From Lingula anatina (Eukaryota > Brachiopoda > Lingulata > Lingulida > Lingulidae), in contig NW_019775436.1 of NCBI RefSeq assembly GCF_001039355.2, forward strand, positions 21,057-85,056: a stretch of 64,000 nt of DNA, in the 5' to 3' direction. The notes under the pieces are model-generated. The model searched no databases, was not told where the DNA came from, and saw only the letters and a list, made by a program, of their open reading frames with translations. The translations under genes and the position numbers were made by a program. Below, in pieces: positions 1 to 11,903 of the stretch (position 1 is its first letter; every line of letters starts with the position of its first letter).

Positions 1-576
1 CAAATCTTTTTACTCAATGCCTTTTTAGGCACAGCGTTTCACGTGTACGGTTTTGACGTGATTGACGATTTTATTCATAACAGGGATTGGACAGTCAATG
101 GGCGGTTTCCTAGAGTGACGCTGTGCGACTTCAAAGTTCGTCGTCTAGGTCACAACGTCCAGCGTTATACCGTGCAATGCGTCTTACCCGTTAATATGTT
201 TAACGAAAAGATCTTCATGTTTCTCTGGTTTTGGTTTGTCATCGTCTCAGCTGCAACCACCCTCGGGTTTTTCGCCTGGCTTTCAGATCTTTTACCGAGT
301 AGACGCAGGCATTTCATTCGAAAACATTTAAAGGTGACAGGTAGTTTATCTCCCGCCGACGCCGATTTGTGTAACGAATTTGTCCACGATTACTTATATT
401 TGGACGGAGTATTTACCTTGAGGCTAATCGGTAGAAATTCGAACACGATTATTCTGGCTGAATTCATATCTCAGCTCTGGTATTATTATCGAAAAAAATA
501 TAAGGGGATGCCACTCATTCCGATGGACAGTGATGAAGAATCGGAAGAGACAGAAAATGACAAAAAAGAATCTTAA
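1..576 (+). CDS. Innexin, C-terminal part (5' end outside window)
   Basis: Innexins are four-pass membrane proteins that form invertebrate gap junctions and hemichannels. The frame is open from base 1 to the TAA at 574-576, giving 191 residues. The exon begins upstream of the window, so no start codon is visible. Seen in order: the loop before extracellular loop 2 (FLLNAFLG, YGFDVI), the family signature FPRVTLCDFKVR, the second extracellular-loop cysteine in YTVQC, then VLPVNMFNEKIF leading into TM4 (FMFLWFWFVIVSAATTLGFF), and a cytoplasmic tail with an acidic end (DSDEESEETEND). The first half of the protein (TM1, loop 1, TM2) lies outside the window. The signature is diagnostic of the family, but which paralogue this is cannot be told. 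No intron is needed in the visible part. Confidence 0.96.
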   Translation, partial: QIFLLNAFLGTAFHVYGFDVIDDFIHNRDWTVNGRFPRVTLCDFKVRRLGHNVQRYTVQCVLPVNMFNEKIFMFLWFWFVIVSAATTLGFFAWLSDLLPSRRRHFIRKHLKVTGSLSPADADLCNEFVHDYLYLDGVFTLRLIGRNSNTIILAEFISQLWYYYRKKYKGMPLIPMDSDEESEETENDKKES

Positions 577-2080
577 GCAGTATGAACAGAAGAGATTAAC
601 GGTGATGTTTGTTACAGTCTGTTATATTCATCGATCCCATTCTGATCTAAAATATTGTACAAGATTTAGAATAAGGTACTAACTTCAGTTAGTATAGCTA
701 CATGTATCTGTATCAGCAGATAGATGAGCGGCAGGTGATGTAAATAAAAACAGACGGTTTGTATAAGTTACAACTCTAACCATGAAACGTATTGTAAGTA
801 AAGTGAACCTTTTTTTATAAATCCCATTGTCAGATGTGGAAAGCTAATTTTTTATATTTTATGTAAATATTTGTATTAGAGACAGGCGTGAGTCAGTGGA
901 AGGCGTTACTTCTCATTAAAATGTTAAATGATTCGTCACCATAAACATTTAATCACGCAGTCCCCATTTCTTTTCAGTTATCATTACAGATCAATAAATA
1001 TACTTGATACAATTGTCCTCGCTTATCACTGAATTAATTCGAAGGGGGGAGGGAAATCATGGTCAAGAGCCAGTAAAAAAATACATACCACGTACACCTA
1101 TAGGCCTACACCGTATGTACTGCTTTCTTGACTTGCAATGGTCAATGCATCCCATTGTAATTTTTCAACATTTACAACAGAAGTAGCAGGATGAACTTGG
1201 TGGTTAAAATAAATTAAACTAGGACCCACCAAACAAGTTTTTGGTGGGTTCTTGTCTCAAACGACACGGAAATGAATGGAGGTTTATTTCCTTGGGCCGC
1301 GTGTTGTGCGTGACTAAAATGTGTTAGAGAAGATCACGTGTTTGAAGTCGCAATCTGGGTGATTGTGACCGTCTTCAATGAAAAAGACAGTGACAAAAAA
1401 TCCTTATGATCGAAAATAAGATTGATTTCAAAAGAGGATAAACTTGCATTTATTTATTTTTTTCTAACGAACCATAAATCTGCTGATGCCAGAAACTGCA
1501 AAATTGTTTTAACGAAGAAAATGAATACATCTCAAATAACGGTGTCTTGTCTATGAGAAATGCGATAGGCCTACTTTCCATTTTACACTTAACGGATTAT
1601 TTAATTTCAATAGGTATTGCTAAATATGTAACTGCATAGATAGCTATATCAAGGGTAGATTTCACAGTCTAGTTTTAGTCTGCTTTCAGTCAGGTTTAAA
1701 GAGGAAACTCCTGATCTCTAGAGTCATATGTTCTCATGGTTTACGTATTGTATATAGACAGTTTCACTTTATGTCCCCTCTGTCCATACAATTTTCTGGA
1801 TTTTTTTCTGTTGAACTAATTCCAAGTGGATGCATTAAAATAATTTGTAGCGAAGACATTAAGTTTGTGGTGGAATTTGGCCCAAATAGGGCCGCTCTTT
1901 ATTTGAATAAAACCCTGTGAATTTATCTAAAATGACATTTAACTACAAATAACAGTACACATATTCCAACATATGAACAAATGAGACGAGCAAGAATTAA
2001 GTTGTGTTATGCACAAGTAAGCTGAATAATGAGACAGCGTCTAATGTAGGTCAATAAATATTTATCCCCCAGGTAAGTTA
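577..2080. other. Innexin 3' UTR and non-coding DNA
   Basis: AT-rich sequence with no convincing exon. It begins with the presumed innexin 3' UTR. A short perfect hairpin sits at 1224-1249 (ACCCACCAAA / TTTGGTGGGT, six-base loop). Short open stretches at 1004-1186 and 2062-2280 have no family resemblance, and the latter is explained by the MITE that overlaps it. Confidence 0.6.
743..748 (+). promoter_or_regulatory. Candidate polyadenylation signal of the innexin gene
   Basis: Canonical AATAAA 167 bases after the innexin stop codon. A second AATAAA lies at 993-998 and could give a longer 3' UTR. No transcript evidence is available. Confidence 0.4.
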
Positions 2081-2247
2081 CAGGAGCGGATTGAGGTCGT
2101 CTTCTGGGTCTTCTGGAAGACGGTCAGATTTTCATGTTGACATTGACGGGTATCTATTTTTTCTGTCGGAAGACGCCTAGAAATGGAGGATGGATCAACA
2201 AAGGTAATTTGGAAGACTATCAGAGAATATGTCTGGATCCGCCCTTG
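2081..2247. mobile_element. MITE-like element with hAT-type terminal inverted repeats
   Basis: About 167 bp bounded by imperfect inverted ends. The left end reads CAGGAGCGGATTGAG (2081-2095). The right end, reverse complemented, reads CAAGGGCGGATCCAG (2233-2247). They agree at 11 of 15 positions, and the CARGGGCGGATCCAG pattern is typical of hAT-family termini. The inverted similarity extends outward (GTTAC...GTAAC). The flanking 8-mers share GTAA only out of register, so the target-site duplication is unclear. There is no transposase, so it is non-autonomous. Confidence 0.5.
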
Positions 2248-2812
2248 TGTAACATAAGGTGGAACAAAGACTTCCTCCACCTAAAAACATCTTAATGGAG
2301 CAAAAAGATGTAGGAAGGGAAAAGCAATGGCTACCAAGTCACATAATTACTAAAGAAGGATAATGGATGCAACAGAGATGAGTTAAGGTATAACAACTTT
2401 TTTCCCATATCATTCAAAAGGTAAAATTACGAAAATATGTGAACAGCAAAAAGGCTACTGCTGCAGCAAAAAGCTGGCACAAATTAAAAATAATGGCATA
2501 AAGTACAAAAATTAATACAAGAGAAAAACACAATGACCTAAGCAGGTGATGGTTATTGGGGCAACTGAACATATCTTTAGGGTAAGATTGCGATTTAACT
2601 GCTCACGATAACGTACTGAAATTAATATCCGCGTATGAGAAAAACGTCATCGCATAGGCTGCTCCAAGCTTTTATTTCTGATACCCCTTCCCACCGACTT
2701 CATCTTGTCAGACAAAGGAATTGGCTGATTTGCTTTTCTTTACTCCTCTCTAATATTGTATAGAATTTAGCCCTGTACAAATAGAGCGATGTCAACAACT
2801 ACTCCGTGTATA

Positions 2813-2828
2813 CCGCCATCTAGCGGTC
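2813..2828 (-). promoter_or_regulatory. CTCF-like motif
   Basis: On the minus strand the sequence reads GACCGCTAGATGGCGG, close to the CTCF core CCNNNAGRKGGCRS (the Drosophila form is AGATGGCGC). A second site of the same type lies upstream of PARN. This is a sequence match only. Confidence 0.3.
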
Positions 2829-3600
2829 AAGGGCAAACTAAGTCGCCTTCCTGGAACACCGTGCGTATTTCGTACGCTCTGACCACAGGGGTCGCTAGTA
2901 GTCTGTCACAAAATTTTTGAATCGACTCTTCAACTTTGTATATACTGGAGACCCTTTGTTTCAAAGGGTGCGTTTTTCATGTGTTTTGATTATCGCAGGG
3001 TGGGAAATTGTGGTCAAATTGATCCAATATCTCTTGCTGGTGAAACAACGTACGGCGGCTAAACCTGCGGCGAAAATAATGGAATAATGGACAGGTAGTA
3101 AGTACCCTTGTACTAGTTAGTCGATATGTGAGTTTCTTCATCGACATGATTTTCAGAATATAGAGATGTTAATATGCTGTTTTACATTCGCTTATTAAGG
3201 TACAAAAATATAAATACACCAGGTTTTGTTAATTATAACCATAAATAACCATGAGATGTTCGAAGAATGCAGAATAAAAACATCAAAATCCGTGATTATG
3301 TACGGAGCCCACTGTAGATAGACATTATAGCTATCATCGTGAGGACAAATTCATTAAAAAAACGACTAAGAAAATGCGTTTGAATAGTATGGTTTATAAT
3401 GAATGAAACAATTATCTATATCTATTACATATAATACGTGAAATGCTCATTTAAGTCAATTTAACTTTGGTCTTGTTAAGGAATTCTATTGAACTATATT
3501 GATCTGAGGTTGTATGTTATTTTGTAATTTTATGATGCAAACTTTTAACCATTTATCTTTATTTTATAAATCAATTGGTTTCAACAGCATTCAATCGTAA
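2829..3600. other. Non-coding AT-rich stretch
   Basis: I see no exon, RNA gene or clear repeat here beyond short A/T runs. Confidence 0.5.
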
Positions 3601-4452
3601 TATAACGGTAAGGGGAGCTTTTCCAAAGACACCCACACCCCCAACCATAGTACCTAAATGGTTACCGCTATAGGCATCTTTCTTTGTTGAAATGTTAGTA
3701 TGTATATAAAATCATAAAGTTGAAGTGTTTATGACAGTTAAATGTTATACTACAACTTAAAAAAGGTATCATTTACAGTCAGGGTCAAATTGTAATTTTA
3801 AGAAGTAGTAGCGTAGAAATTTGAGTAATAACAGATTTTCTCGAGATTAAATGAGGTTTTAAGGTTTTTTTTCTCATATTACTTCAGTGATGATCACAAA
3901 GTCAATAAGGAAATAATAAAATGCCAAGTTGAGCATCTATCATTACTTACGTTGAAAATATAACTATATATATTTAAACTGTCAAATGTAAATGTTTGCT
4001 GATCTATTTGCTGCAATATATTGGTTGAGCCCTATTCCCCTCATTTGATAATGATATAAGTAGTTTCCCTGTCAGTGTAACGTATGGGTAATTTTGTTTT
4101 CAGTTGCTTCATCAACAGTAATAGCAGATTTTCTCAAGATCAGATGGGGATTTATTTATTTTTTTCGTATGACTTAAGTGATGAATCATAAATTTAATAT
4201 GGAAAAAATAAAATGCCAAGATGAATATCAATCATAACCTAAGTTGAAAATGTTTCAATATTTATCAAATGTAAATGTTTGGTAATTTGTTAGCTGCAAT
4301 CTATTTTTAAGCCCTATTTCCCACATGTGATAATGATTTAAGTGTAATTTTCCTGAAAGTTAGATTATTTACGGATAATTTTGATTTCAATTGCTTCGTC
4401 AACAGAAAGGGTATTTTTCCCAAAAAAACAACCACAACCCCCGCCATTCCGA
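3600..4452. repeat. Two tandem copies of a dispersed AT-rich repeat
   Basis: Two diverged units with a period of about 293 bp. Unit 1 covers about 3,815-4,107 and unit 2 about 4,108-4,400. Shared landmarks in the same order are CAGATTTTCTC at 3832 and 4125, AAAATGCCAAG, a GTTGAAAAT block, CAAATGTAAATGTTTG, and a GAGCCCTATT/AAGCCCTATT block. The pair is bracketed by similar C-rich ends: about 3,610-3,655 (AAGGGGAGCTTTTCC followed by CACACCCCCAACC) and about 4,405-4,450 (AAGGGTATTTTTCCC followed by CACAACCCCCGCC). A third copy is at 7,697-8,095. There is no coding capacity, and the family is not recognised. Confidence 0.7.
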
Positions 4453-5039
4453 CTAAGTGTATACTTCACCTTTCCTTTCTTTTATTTACATTCAATTTAT
4501 TCTATGTTGTACATTTTTGTTTCATTTTAACGATTGCTTAATCAATTTATTATCATTATTATTCATTAAATTCTATATAATTGTCTTTTGGGGTCAGTTT
4601 TTACAAAAGAGGTATACAAAAGGGTATAGGAAACTGGTCTATATTTTCAGACCAAAATTTGAGTTTACGGTGACCAAAGATAAATCAGCAGTTATCTTAT
4701 CAACAGATGCATTGCGTTTGTTTTATAACAGAAGATATAATGAAGCTTATGTTTCAGATCAATACTTTATTTAAATGGACTACCATTGATTTATTTTGAA
4801 CTGTCATGGACCAAATTATTAATATAAAAGTTTACTCCCATTATCTGGTTATAGTACTATTATCTCAGTAGAACTAGCTAGTAGAGCTTAGAAAGTAATG
4901 CACATTGACTAGGTATTAAGAATGATTTAAGCCATGATATGGGTCATGTATACCTAAGTATACTCCCTTCATACTTACCTGTTACACACAAATGAGCAAA
5001 TGCATACAAGGGCCAAATATGCTATTGTGACCTTTAACT

Positions 5040-5520
5040 GCCGCAAAAATTGACGGCATTTATGGCTTGAATGGCTCACAAACACTACAAAAGCGCAACA
5101 TGCCTGAAGTGGGCTGCCAACACGTATTGCTCATCTGCTCAAGACGTATAAATTGACCATGAATAATTAACATGGCAACGAACACATCTGTGGGAGCCAT
5201 GCGTGTTATCGCCATTATAGATGCCATTTTGTTGGTTTCTCCTGAATGGCACAGTTTTTCGAAGAACGGCTCACCTGTACACGTCATTGGCTGTCTCTAT
5301 AGGGACCTCGACGCTTATCGAGGTTATACGAGGTTACAGGTGCGTGTGACACGGTTCTTGCCAGGTAAACCACGTCAGAGGCAACTCCGAGCTCTGGAAA
5401 TTGCCAGCGATGCACTGCTGTGCAAGGCCAGGTGGGTAGAAACCGCCGGGCATTTGCATAGAAACAATGGGAGTCGCGAGAGTAATTAGGGCGCGTTAAT
5501 TAAGGTGCGCGGTCTTAATT
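5040..5520. other. GC-richer island with open frames on both strands, unassigned
   Basis: Richer in GC than its surroundings. It is open on the + strand at 5172-5489 (about 105 codons) and on the - strand at 5060-5287. Neither translation resembles a family I know, and I see no splice-site arrangement that would make an exon. It may be a decayed mobile element or an old exon. Do not treat it as a gene without transcript support. Confidence 0.15.
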
Positions 5521-6742
5521 ATTCAGGTTAGTCATCGACCCGCTTGATATTCGCTGGTCTATGCTTTTATGCTATATTGCATATATATATATATATGCCG
5601 GATTTGTTTTCCTAATAGCCGATGGTAACAAAGAAGTTAATTTTTCACAATTAATCGCAAGTGTGAGGGCTGCCTAATAGGTCTTCTTGTAGGGTAAATA
5701 TAACGTAACATATACCTGAGCGTATTTTTTCTGGTCATCAAAACAACCACGGCATGAATGGAATGTTTTAATCAGGTCAGAAAAAATCAAAAATTTAAGC
5801 TGTGAACTTATCAACGGTGTTGCCTTGTCATTTATAAATTCTTCTTTTGGGAGTTTGGTAATCTACAGGTGCGGAATTAAATTGGATGTTTAATTTCACG
5901 CCCATTTTTATATAAAACTAATTGTTAAACTCCAGTTCATAAAAGAATTTAAGAAGTGACTACCCTTTGCAAGTATCGGCTTTGATAGAATTTTTTTCGT
6001 CTTTAAAGCAAATTAGTTATTGTCTGCTTTGCGCGTTAATACGTTTAATGTGTCACTATTTAATGTCGCATTCACAATCAAAACTATTCAAAATATTTAA
6101 GCTCTGTCCGACGGACCTTGGTAAGGATCGGGAACATTTTCCGACTACTTTTAAATATCGTTTCTCAAAGGGCCTACATTGGAGAAATGCCAGTTTAACA
6201 CTAAACCATTTAAATCTCCATGTTATTATTTTTGAACAATGCAATTCTTCTCAGTTTATGTATCTGGTACTTTTTAAAATTGTATGTGGCCTTTGCTCCA
6301 GGTGGGGTAAAAGGCCTAAAGAAGTAAGTGCTTTTTAGGTCATTAATGACAGTTGACAATGATAAACTTAAAGATGAGGTTTTATCATTTTTGGGGTCCT
6401 TTCGAACGTCTAAAATTCGAAGAATAGAAGCTTAGAGAGACTTAAATCCAAATTTTGTGCATATGTACATTTACCCTAAAAGATCACTGTTATATTTTTT
6501 CTCTGAAAGAAAGAAGTCGTGTCTAACGGAATTTTTTTATAGATAGCTGTATAGACATATGCTTACTTTCATATAGAAATGCATGAAAATAATTATAAAG
6601 AAAGAAATAATCAGAACAAAAAATATATGCTAAGAAAGAAAAAAGCTTTTAGCGTGCAATTATGAAACCAAAATTTAAAAAATTTTAAAATAATCTACCG
6701 CATTGGTTATTAAAAAAGTTCATTAGTTTGGTAGTCATACAT
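5521..6742. other. Non-coding AT-rich stretch
   Basis: Contains a short (AT)n run at about 5,579-5,596. The open stretch at 5967-6338 has low-complexity composition and no recognisable domain. Confidence 0.5.
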
Positions 6743-6977
6743 GGATTGTTGAATCAATCATTCCACAGACAGCTTTTATCTAAATGTTTTCATACTGTCT
6801 AATTTCGGCTCTACTCAATAGCCTTCCTCAGGACAAACTGGTCATGCGCTGACGTTCTAACGCTGAGTTGTAATCATGAGTTTGTCCTTAAGAAGGCTCT
6901 TGAGCACAGCCGAAAATTAGACGGTATGAAAATATTTAGATAAAAATTGTCTGTGGAATAATTAATATCAACAATCC
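6743..6977. repeat. Long foldback (inverted repeat) element
   Basis: The left arm is 6743-6839 and the right arm 6879-6977, separated by a 39-base spacer. The arms pair imperfectly over their whole length: GGATTGTTGA at the left tip against TCAACAATCC at the right tip, then TTCCACAGACA, TTATCTAAAT, TTTTCATAC and GGACAAACT with their complements. Each arm carries a CTnAnGA...GGCT...AGCC...GAAA pattern (minus strand 6803-6831, plus strand 6887-6915) that resembles a hammerhead ribozyme core. This fits a foldback transposon or two head-to-head copies of a short retroelement-derived unit. Confidence 0.65.
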
Positions 6978-7696
6978 AAGTCTAACCCCATATCAGTAAT
7001 TGCATGGGTAATTGAGATCGTCCTATGATGACACTTATCATAACTCCTTCACGTGGTCCCATTCTGATAAAATTTCATGTGACTCCCTCTCGCCACATTA
7101 TTCCAGTTATTGACCAAGGCAGAAGTAGTCTATATCTTTTAAATTTCTTTTCTTTAAAAATTATTTTATTGTTAAAGTAATGTTGGGCACTTTTTTAGTC
7201 AAGAAGTCAGTATTAAAGGTCAGCATTTAAATCACTAAATGGTTAATAGGCACAATGAATTTATGAGTATAATAAATAATCATGTTTATAATTATTTAAA
7301 AAATTCTAAATATGCAAAAAAATATTTTTATTTTTTATTAATTCATTTTCATAAACAAACTGAATTAATTTAACTGTTACGTGTGAATGTTTTTTTTTTT
7401 TCAATCTTATATCTTTGACATTCTGTCACGCGATTTCCCCCGAAAAAATGTTTCAGATATGCAGACTAGTTTGATGTCATTTAATATTTTTTCGTGAAAA
7501 CTTACGATATAAGTCCATTTGGATAATTTCTTCATTCTTGATTTTAGCGCTACATCAATTCTGACCCCTTAGTCTTAAAGCGAATTAAAGAAAAGATTTC
7601 TATCCGATACATTTATTTTCCAAATGAGACGAGCATATGATGTTTTGTGAATTCAGTTTTTTTCTAAAGGCATTTAGCTTTATTGAGATTTTAGAA

Positions 7697-8095
7697 TCAG
7701 TGTAACATTGTAAAGTTCAAGTTTTTATGACAGTTAGATGATGTTTTTAACTTACTACAATAAATAAATGGTGTTATTGGGTCAGGGTCAGATTGTACTT
7801 TTAAAAAACATTAGCCTAGATATTTATGTATCAACAGATTTTCTTGAGATCAGACGAGGATTTAATGATATTTTTTCGTATTACTTAAGTGATGAATCAT
7901 AAAATTTAAATGCCAAGATGAATATCTTCCATAACCTATGTTGAAAATATTAGTATATACGTGTTAAATGTAAATTTTTACTTATCTATTCGCTGCAATC
8001 CATTGTTTAAGCTCTATTTCTCACATTTGATGATTTAAGTGTAATTTCCCTGTCAGCGAGATTACTTGCGGGCAATTGTGATTTCACTTTTCTCA
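7697..8095. repeat. Third copy of the AT-rich dispersed repeat
   Basis: Collinear with the two units at 3.6-4.45 kb. It shares GTTTTTATGACAGTTA, GGGTCAG(G)GTCA, CAACAGATTTTC (7833), TTACTTAAGTGATGAATCAT, AAATGCCAAGATGAATATC and the final CCCTGTCAG block. The copies are diverged by substitutions and small indels. Confidence 0.65.
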
Positions 8096-11000
8096 TAATT
8101 ACATTCGGTTCTACCAGTGGATGCGAATTTTGCTACCCTGCGCATGACATTAATGATACTAGAACAACATACTTCGTAATACGGTAAAGCAACCTAATAT
8201 TACCTTCAACAAAGCAATCATTTAAATTGTTATGCAAAAACTATCCACGCATGCGGGAAATTGCACTCAGACTGCCTCAGTAGCAGACTGCACAAAAGAA
8301 TGATGCCATTCATTTTAAAGAAGGGACAAAAACAACGCTAAAAACATAACGCACGGAGTCCCCTTCGGCGGATATATGGCCTGTCTAACAGAGGTGAATT
8401 ATCTAAGGTTATGGTCACGTGTCCTAAACTGGTATGTTAATATCCTGGCGATGTTACATAAACTAGAATATTTTTTACTTTTGCACAACATCACTATGTG
8501 GTTTAGTATACACCATGACTTTCTCGTTACCATCTTTAAGCTTTTTTGTCTACTTTTCATTTACTTGTTCAAACAATTGCTCAAATTTTCATGAACTTCA
8601 AAGGAACAATGTAATAGTGAGAGACTTACAAAGTAGACATTTAAATCTTTTCTTGAAAAAGCCATCAGAATACATATATACTTTTTCTATGCTATGACAA
8701 GAGGTTTCAATTTTATGATGATTTTTCTACGGAAACCGACACGGCAGTTAAATTTACCTTATGTAACGCAAATTAAATCAGTTCAGGACGCATGACCTTA
8801 TACTTTATGTAATAAGGAAGTTTTAAAATTAGAGTCTCTAAAAGACAGCAACTACTTCAGGCCATTTGTGATATTAACAACATGCTATTGAAGCAATAAC
8901 GTATCAAATTATTAATGTTAAAGAGCACTGTTTCTGGTATTTTGCTTAATATGCTCAACGTGCCGGAGGTGTATACTCATCGTTAATGTATCATCAAACA
9001 GTGGATCCCCGGTGGTTTAGTAAATTAAATGACCGATTTTGTCACGTTTTAAATAATTTCCCTTGATGAAAATACAGGGTATAGAAAAAATTAATGGAAT
9101 TTATAGGTTATGCTTAATCCAATGGCGAGCCTAGGGGCAGGCACGTGACTTCCGTAGCTGCTGAAATGCCATCTTCTTCCCCTTTCTCTCTCTCTCTCTC
9201 TCTCTAAAAAAAAAGGTATAATAAACAAAATGAGACAAAACCAAGCAAAATTTCCATCCGCTAGTCCTTCTTATTGGCCTAAGATTACCCTCGTCTACTT
9301 TTCATACTTGTTGAGTGAAACGAGGAAAAATAAAAATAAAAACCCTCCCCTCAGCAAAATTCTGGTTTCGTCATTTTAACACAATTTTCCTCGATTGTCA
9401 GTCAAATAATTAATATAAAACAGTTATCTGGTGTAAGCACCAAAAGTTAACATCTAAATAAAAGCTTAAAGATAATTACCTCTATTTAATGGTGCAAAAC
9501 TTAATTTGTTCGCAACTTCTATAACAATAGCCAATGTCAACTTAACCTTTAACAATTTATTATCAAAACGCACATTGCTATCCATTTTTTATTTCGTTCG
9601 ATCGGGACAAAATAATTTTTATTTCATTTCGTTTTATCTTGAATTTCAATGTCGTCTCTACAATACTACAATACACGAAGGCAAATGAACTTTTAGTCAT
9701 GCCACGCTTACAAATGTCTAATCTTGCCTGAATTTATAATAGAAGAGAGAAGAAAGGGGGAAACACCACTTTGGCCTAGTTGGGTCCTTTTATAAAGCCA
9801 ACTTTTCGAATTCGTTCTGCATTTTTAAATTAAAAGTTGATAATATTAATTGCTTTTTGGATAAGACTGATCATGCTTTTAATGTATACTAATTTAAAAA
9901 AGGTAATTAGTGATTTAAAATATTATGCTTTTTTTCTTCGAAACAAGTAAGTATGACAACTTTTTGTGATATGCGTTTCTCTGTGCCGAGTTTAAAGGTC
10001 AACAAATGAGTTGCATATGTAATAATTCATATCTACGTACATGTAACCCTGTAGACTCACATACGGGAGCTTAAGCAATGTGCGATGTTTTTCCTACAAA
10101 CTGGAGTAAGTTGCTGTTTTCTCATTGATATCTACAGTAAATTAGGCTTGTACTTTTGTGATTTCTGTATTAAGTATGCAGTATTTGGTGTCCACACATT
10201 TTTTTCACTTTATTTAGATACTGGTATTTTTATTGTTCTTTTTTATTATCGTTTATCGATTTGTTTTGGTAAAAATAAGTAGGACAATGAGACATGCTGA
10301 ATCTAGGCTTGGTCTAGAATTGGTTTGACTATATCTTTTTCTTTCCTTGCGGGGAAGATAAAGATTGATTTAAATGATGCGCCAGGTTATCACAATGTAA
10401 TATTATGAATGTCTACTTGAAACATGGTTGTGGCAAGCGCACACAGAAGGGAAGTGTACACAGAAGGTAGGCGGCCTCTCTGCTAAACAAGATGCCTTTT
10501 GGGCAATGTGAAGTGTCCATTTTAGAAAAGGGACACGTATATATTTGAGGGAGATAGTGTATCACCGCCATTAAAGTGAAATCTACTGTTGAAATATTTC
10601 TATGATTCATGGTTGGCGTCTTAACGCTGCCAGAAGGGGGATAGAAAACCTACTGGCCCGTTAAGTCCCAACCGCGGTCATACAACCTACACCTGGCTAC
10701 GTGTGTAGCAATGGAAACCCGCTTTCATCTGGTATTGACAGTATATTGTATAATAACAACAACAAAAGGATTTTACAAGGTAGAATCTGTACATCTGTGT
10801 TATTTTAGGAACACATACTTGTCTATAGGAAGGTTTTATCGATCGCAAGAATTTTGGTGTCAAGCGGATTCATTTAAGGGGTTTCCCCCACCTACGTGCA
10901 ATCTATTCTTAATCGTTCTCGGAAGGGATGCCAATAAGGGACTTCCCCCTTCTCCTGGATAGCTGGCTTCACGAGTAATGCCAGCCTTATTTACGAGTAA

Positions 11001-11218
11001 AATGACATTCTGCAATCGAATGAGGCCGTTCATAATCATTCAAGTGTTGCTTAATCTGTTCATGTTTCATGATTATTTCTTGCAGCTGATATAAAAAAGA
11101 TATTTGATTGAGCATATAGAGTTAAATTTTCTGCCATTTGTTGTGGAAATTGTTTAAGCATTTATATAGCTGATGTTTTGCTTTGAAGTTGATATTCTAC
11201 GAATCCACACCTAACTGT
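8096..11218. other. Non-coding stretch
   Basis: Apart from the (CT)n run at 9.2 kb I find nothing supportable. The open stretches at 8376-8697, 10085-10282 and 10711-10962 are rich in Phe, Leu and Tyr as expected from AT-rich noise. Confidence 0.45.
9184..9205 (+). repeat. (CT)n microsatellite
   Basis: Uninterrupted TC dinucleotides followed directly by an A run. Confidence 0.9.
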
Positions 11219-11491
11219 CTAATCCTGGCAACGTCTAGGACTTCTCTCGAGATTTCTACAGGGCACCGTGACCACAAAGAAGCCAGCACACTGAGCGTTT
11301 GCGCAGGGCGTGGGCGTGGAATGAAACACCAAGATTGTTAACACAACACCAAAAACAGCTAATACACAGATAAATACACCGGTTTCGATACCAGCAGGCA
11401 AAGAATAATTTCCTAGAACCACTGTGACTGGTGTGAATTCTTCAAGTTCATTACGAAAGTGAGATTCAGACAGAAGCAACCGGAATTCAAC
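11219..11491 (-). other. Unassigned open stretch with one predicted membrane segment
   Basis: Reading the minus strand, a frame closed upstream by TAA runs to the TAG at 11219. It contains an N-glycosylation sequon (GNYS) just before a strongly hydrophobic segment (ETGVFICVLAVFGVVLTILV). Base composition is richer in GC than the flanks. The arrangement resembles the run-in to a first transmembrane helix, but I cannot name a family. It could be a relic exon, a pseudogene fragment or chance. The neighbour at 11698-11903 on the same strand is similar in character. Confidence 0.2.
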
Positions 11492-11697
11492 GCTTTCTTA
11501 TCTAGCCTATACAGCGGCGGGAATTTTATCATTGACAATGAAGCAGGAAAAGGAGTGCCACATAAATGCTGATGAATACATTCTTGCTTTCTGAGCTCAG
11601 ATGCCGAAAACACATTGGCTAACTAGTACATGTATAGCCGATTCGACAACAGTACGGGCTACACGTCCTCTCTCATCAGGGAGTTTGCTCGCCATGC

Positions 11698-11903
11698 TTA
11701 TGGCTCTGAATCTATAAACTGGCCTGCAAAATCCCTTCTGACGTGGGGACATTGAGCAAACCCGTGATGGAGTGCTTTGGTTGCCTCAAAAACAGGGATT
11801 GCGCTTAATAGGAACGTGAAAATTGAGATCACAGCGTATAGGGAAAATGGAGCCACAGGGAACAGGAACAGTGCAGATTTCAACGGGAGCAGGCACCTTC
11901 TGT
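11698..11903 (-). other. Unassigned possible exon with hydrophobic segment
   Basis: On the minus strand a good acceptor (AACCTTACAG) ends at 11904. The open frame after it runs to the TAA at 11698 and contains a hydrophobic stretch (FSLYAVISIFTFLLSAIPVF) followed by a Cys/His-containing tail. There is no convincing donor except a weak GTCAGA. It may belong with 11219-11491 as parts of a small membrane protein gene or pseudogene. The function is unknown. Confidence 0.2.

Noticed and set aside
2062-2280. 72-codon minus-strand open frame
   Set aside because: It is almost wholly the hAT-like MITE between inverted ends.
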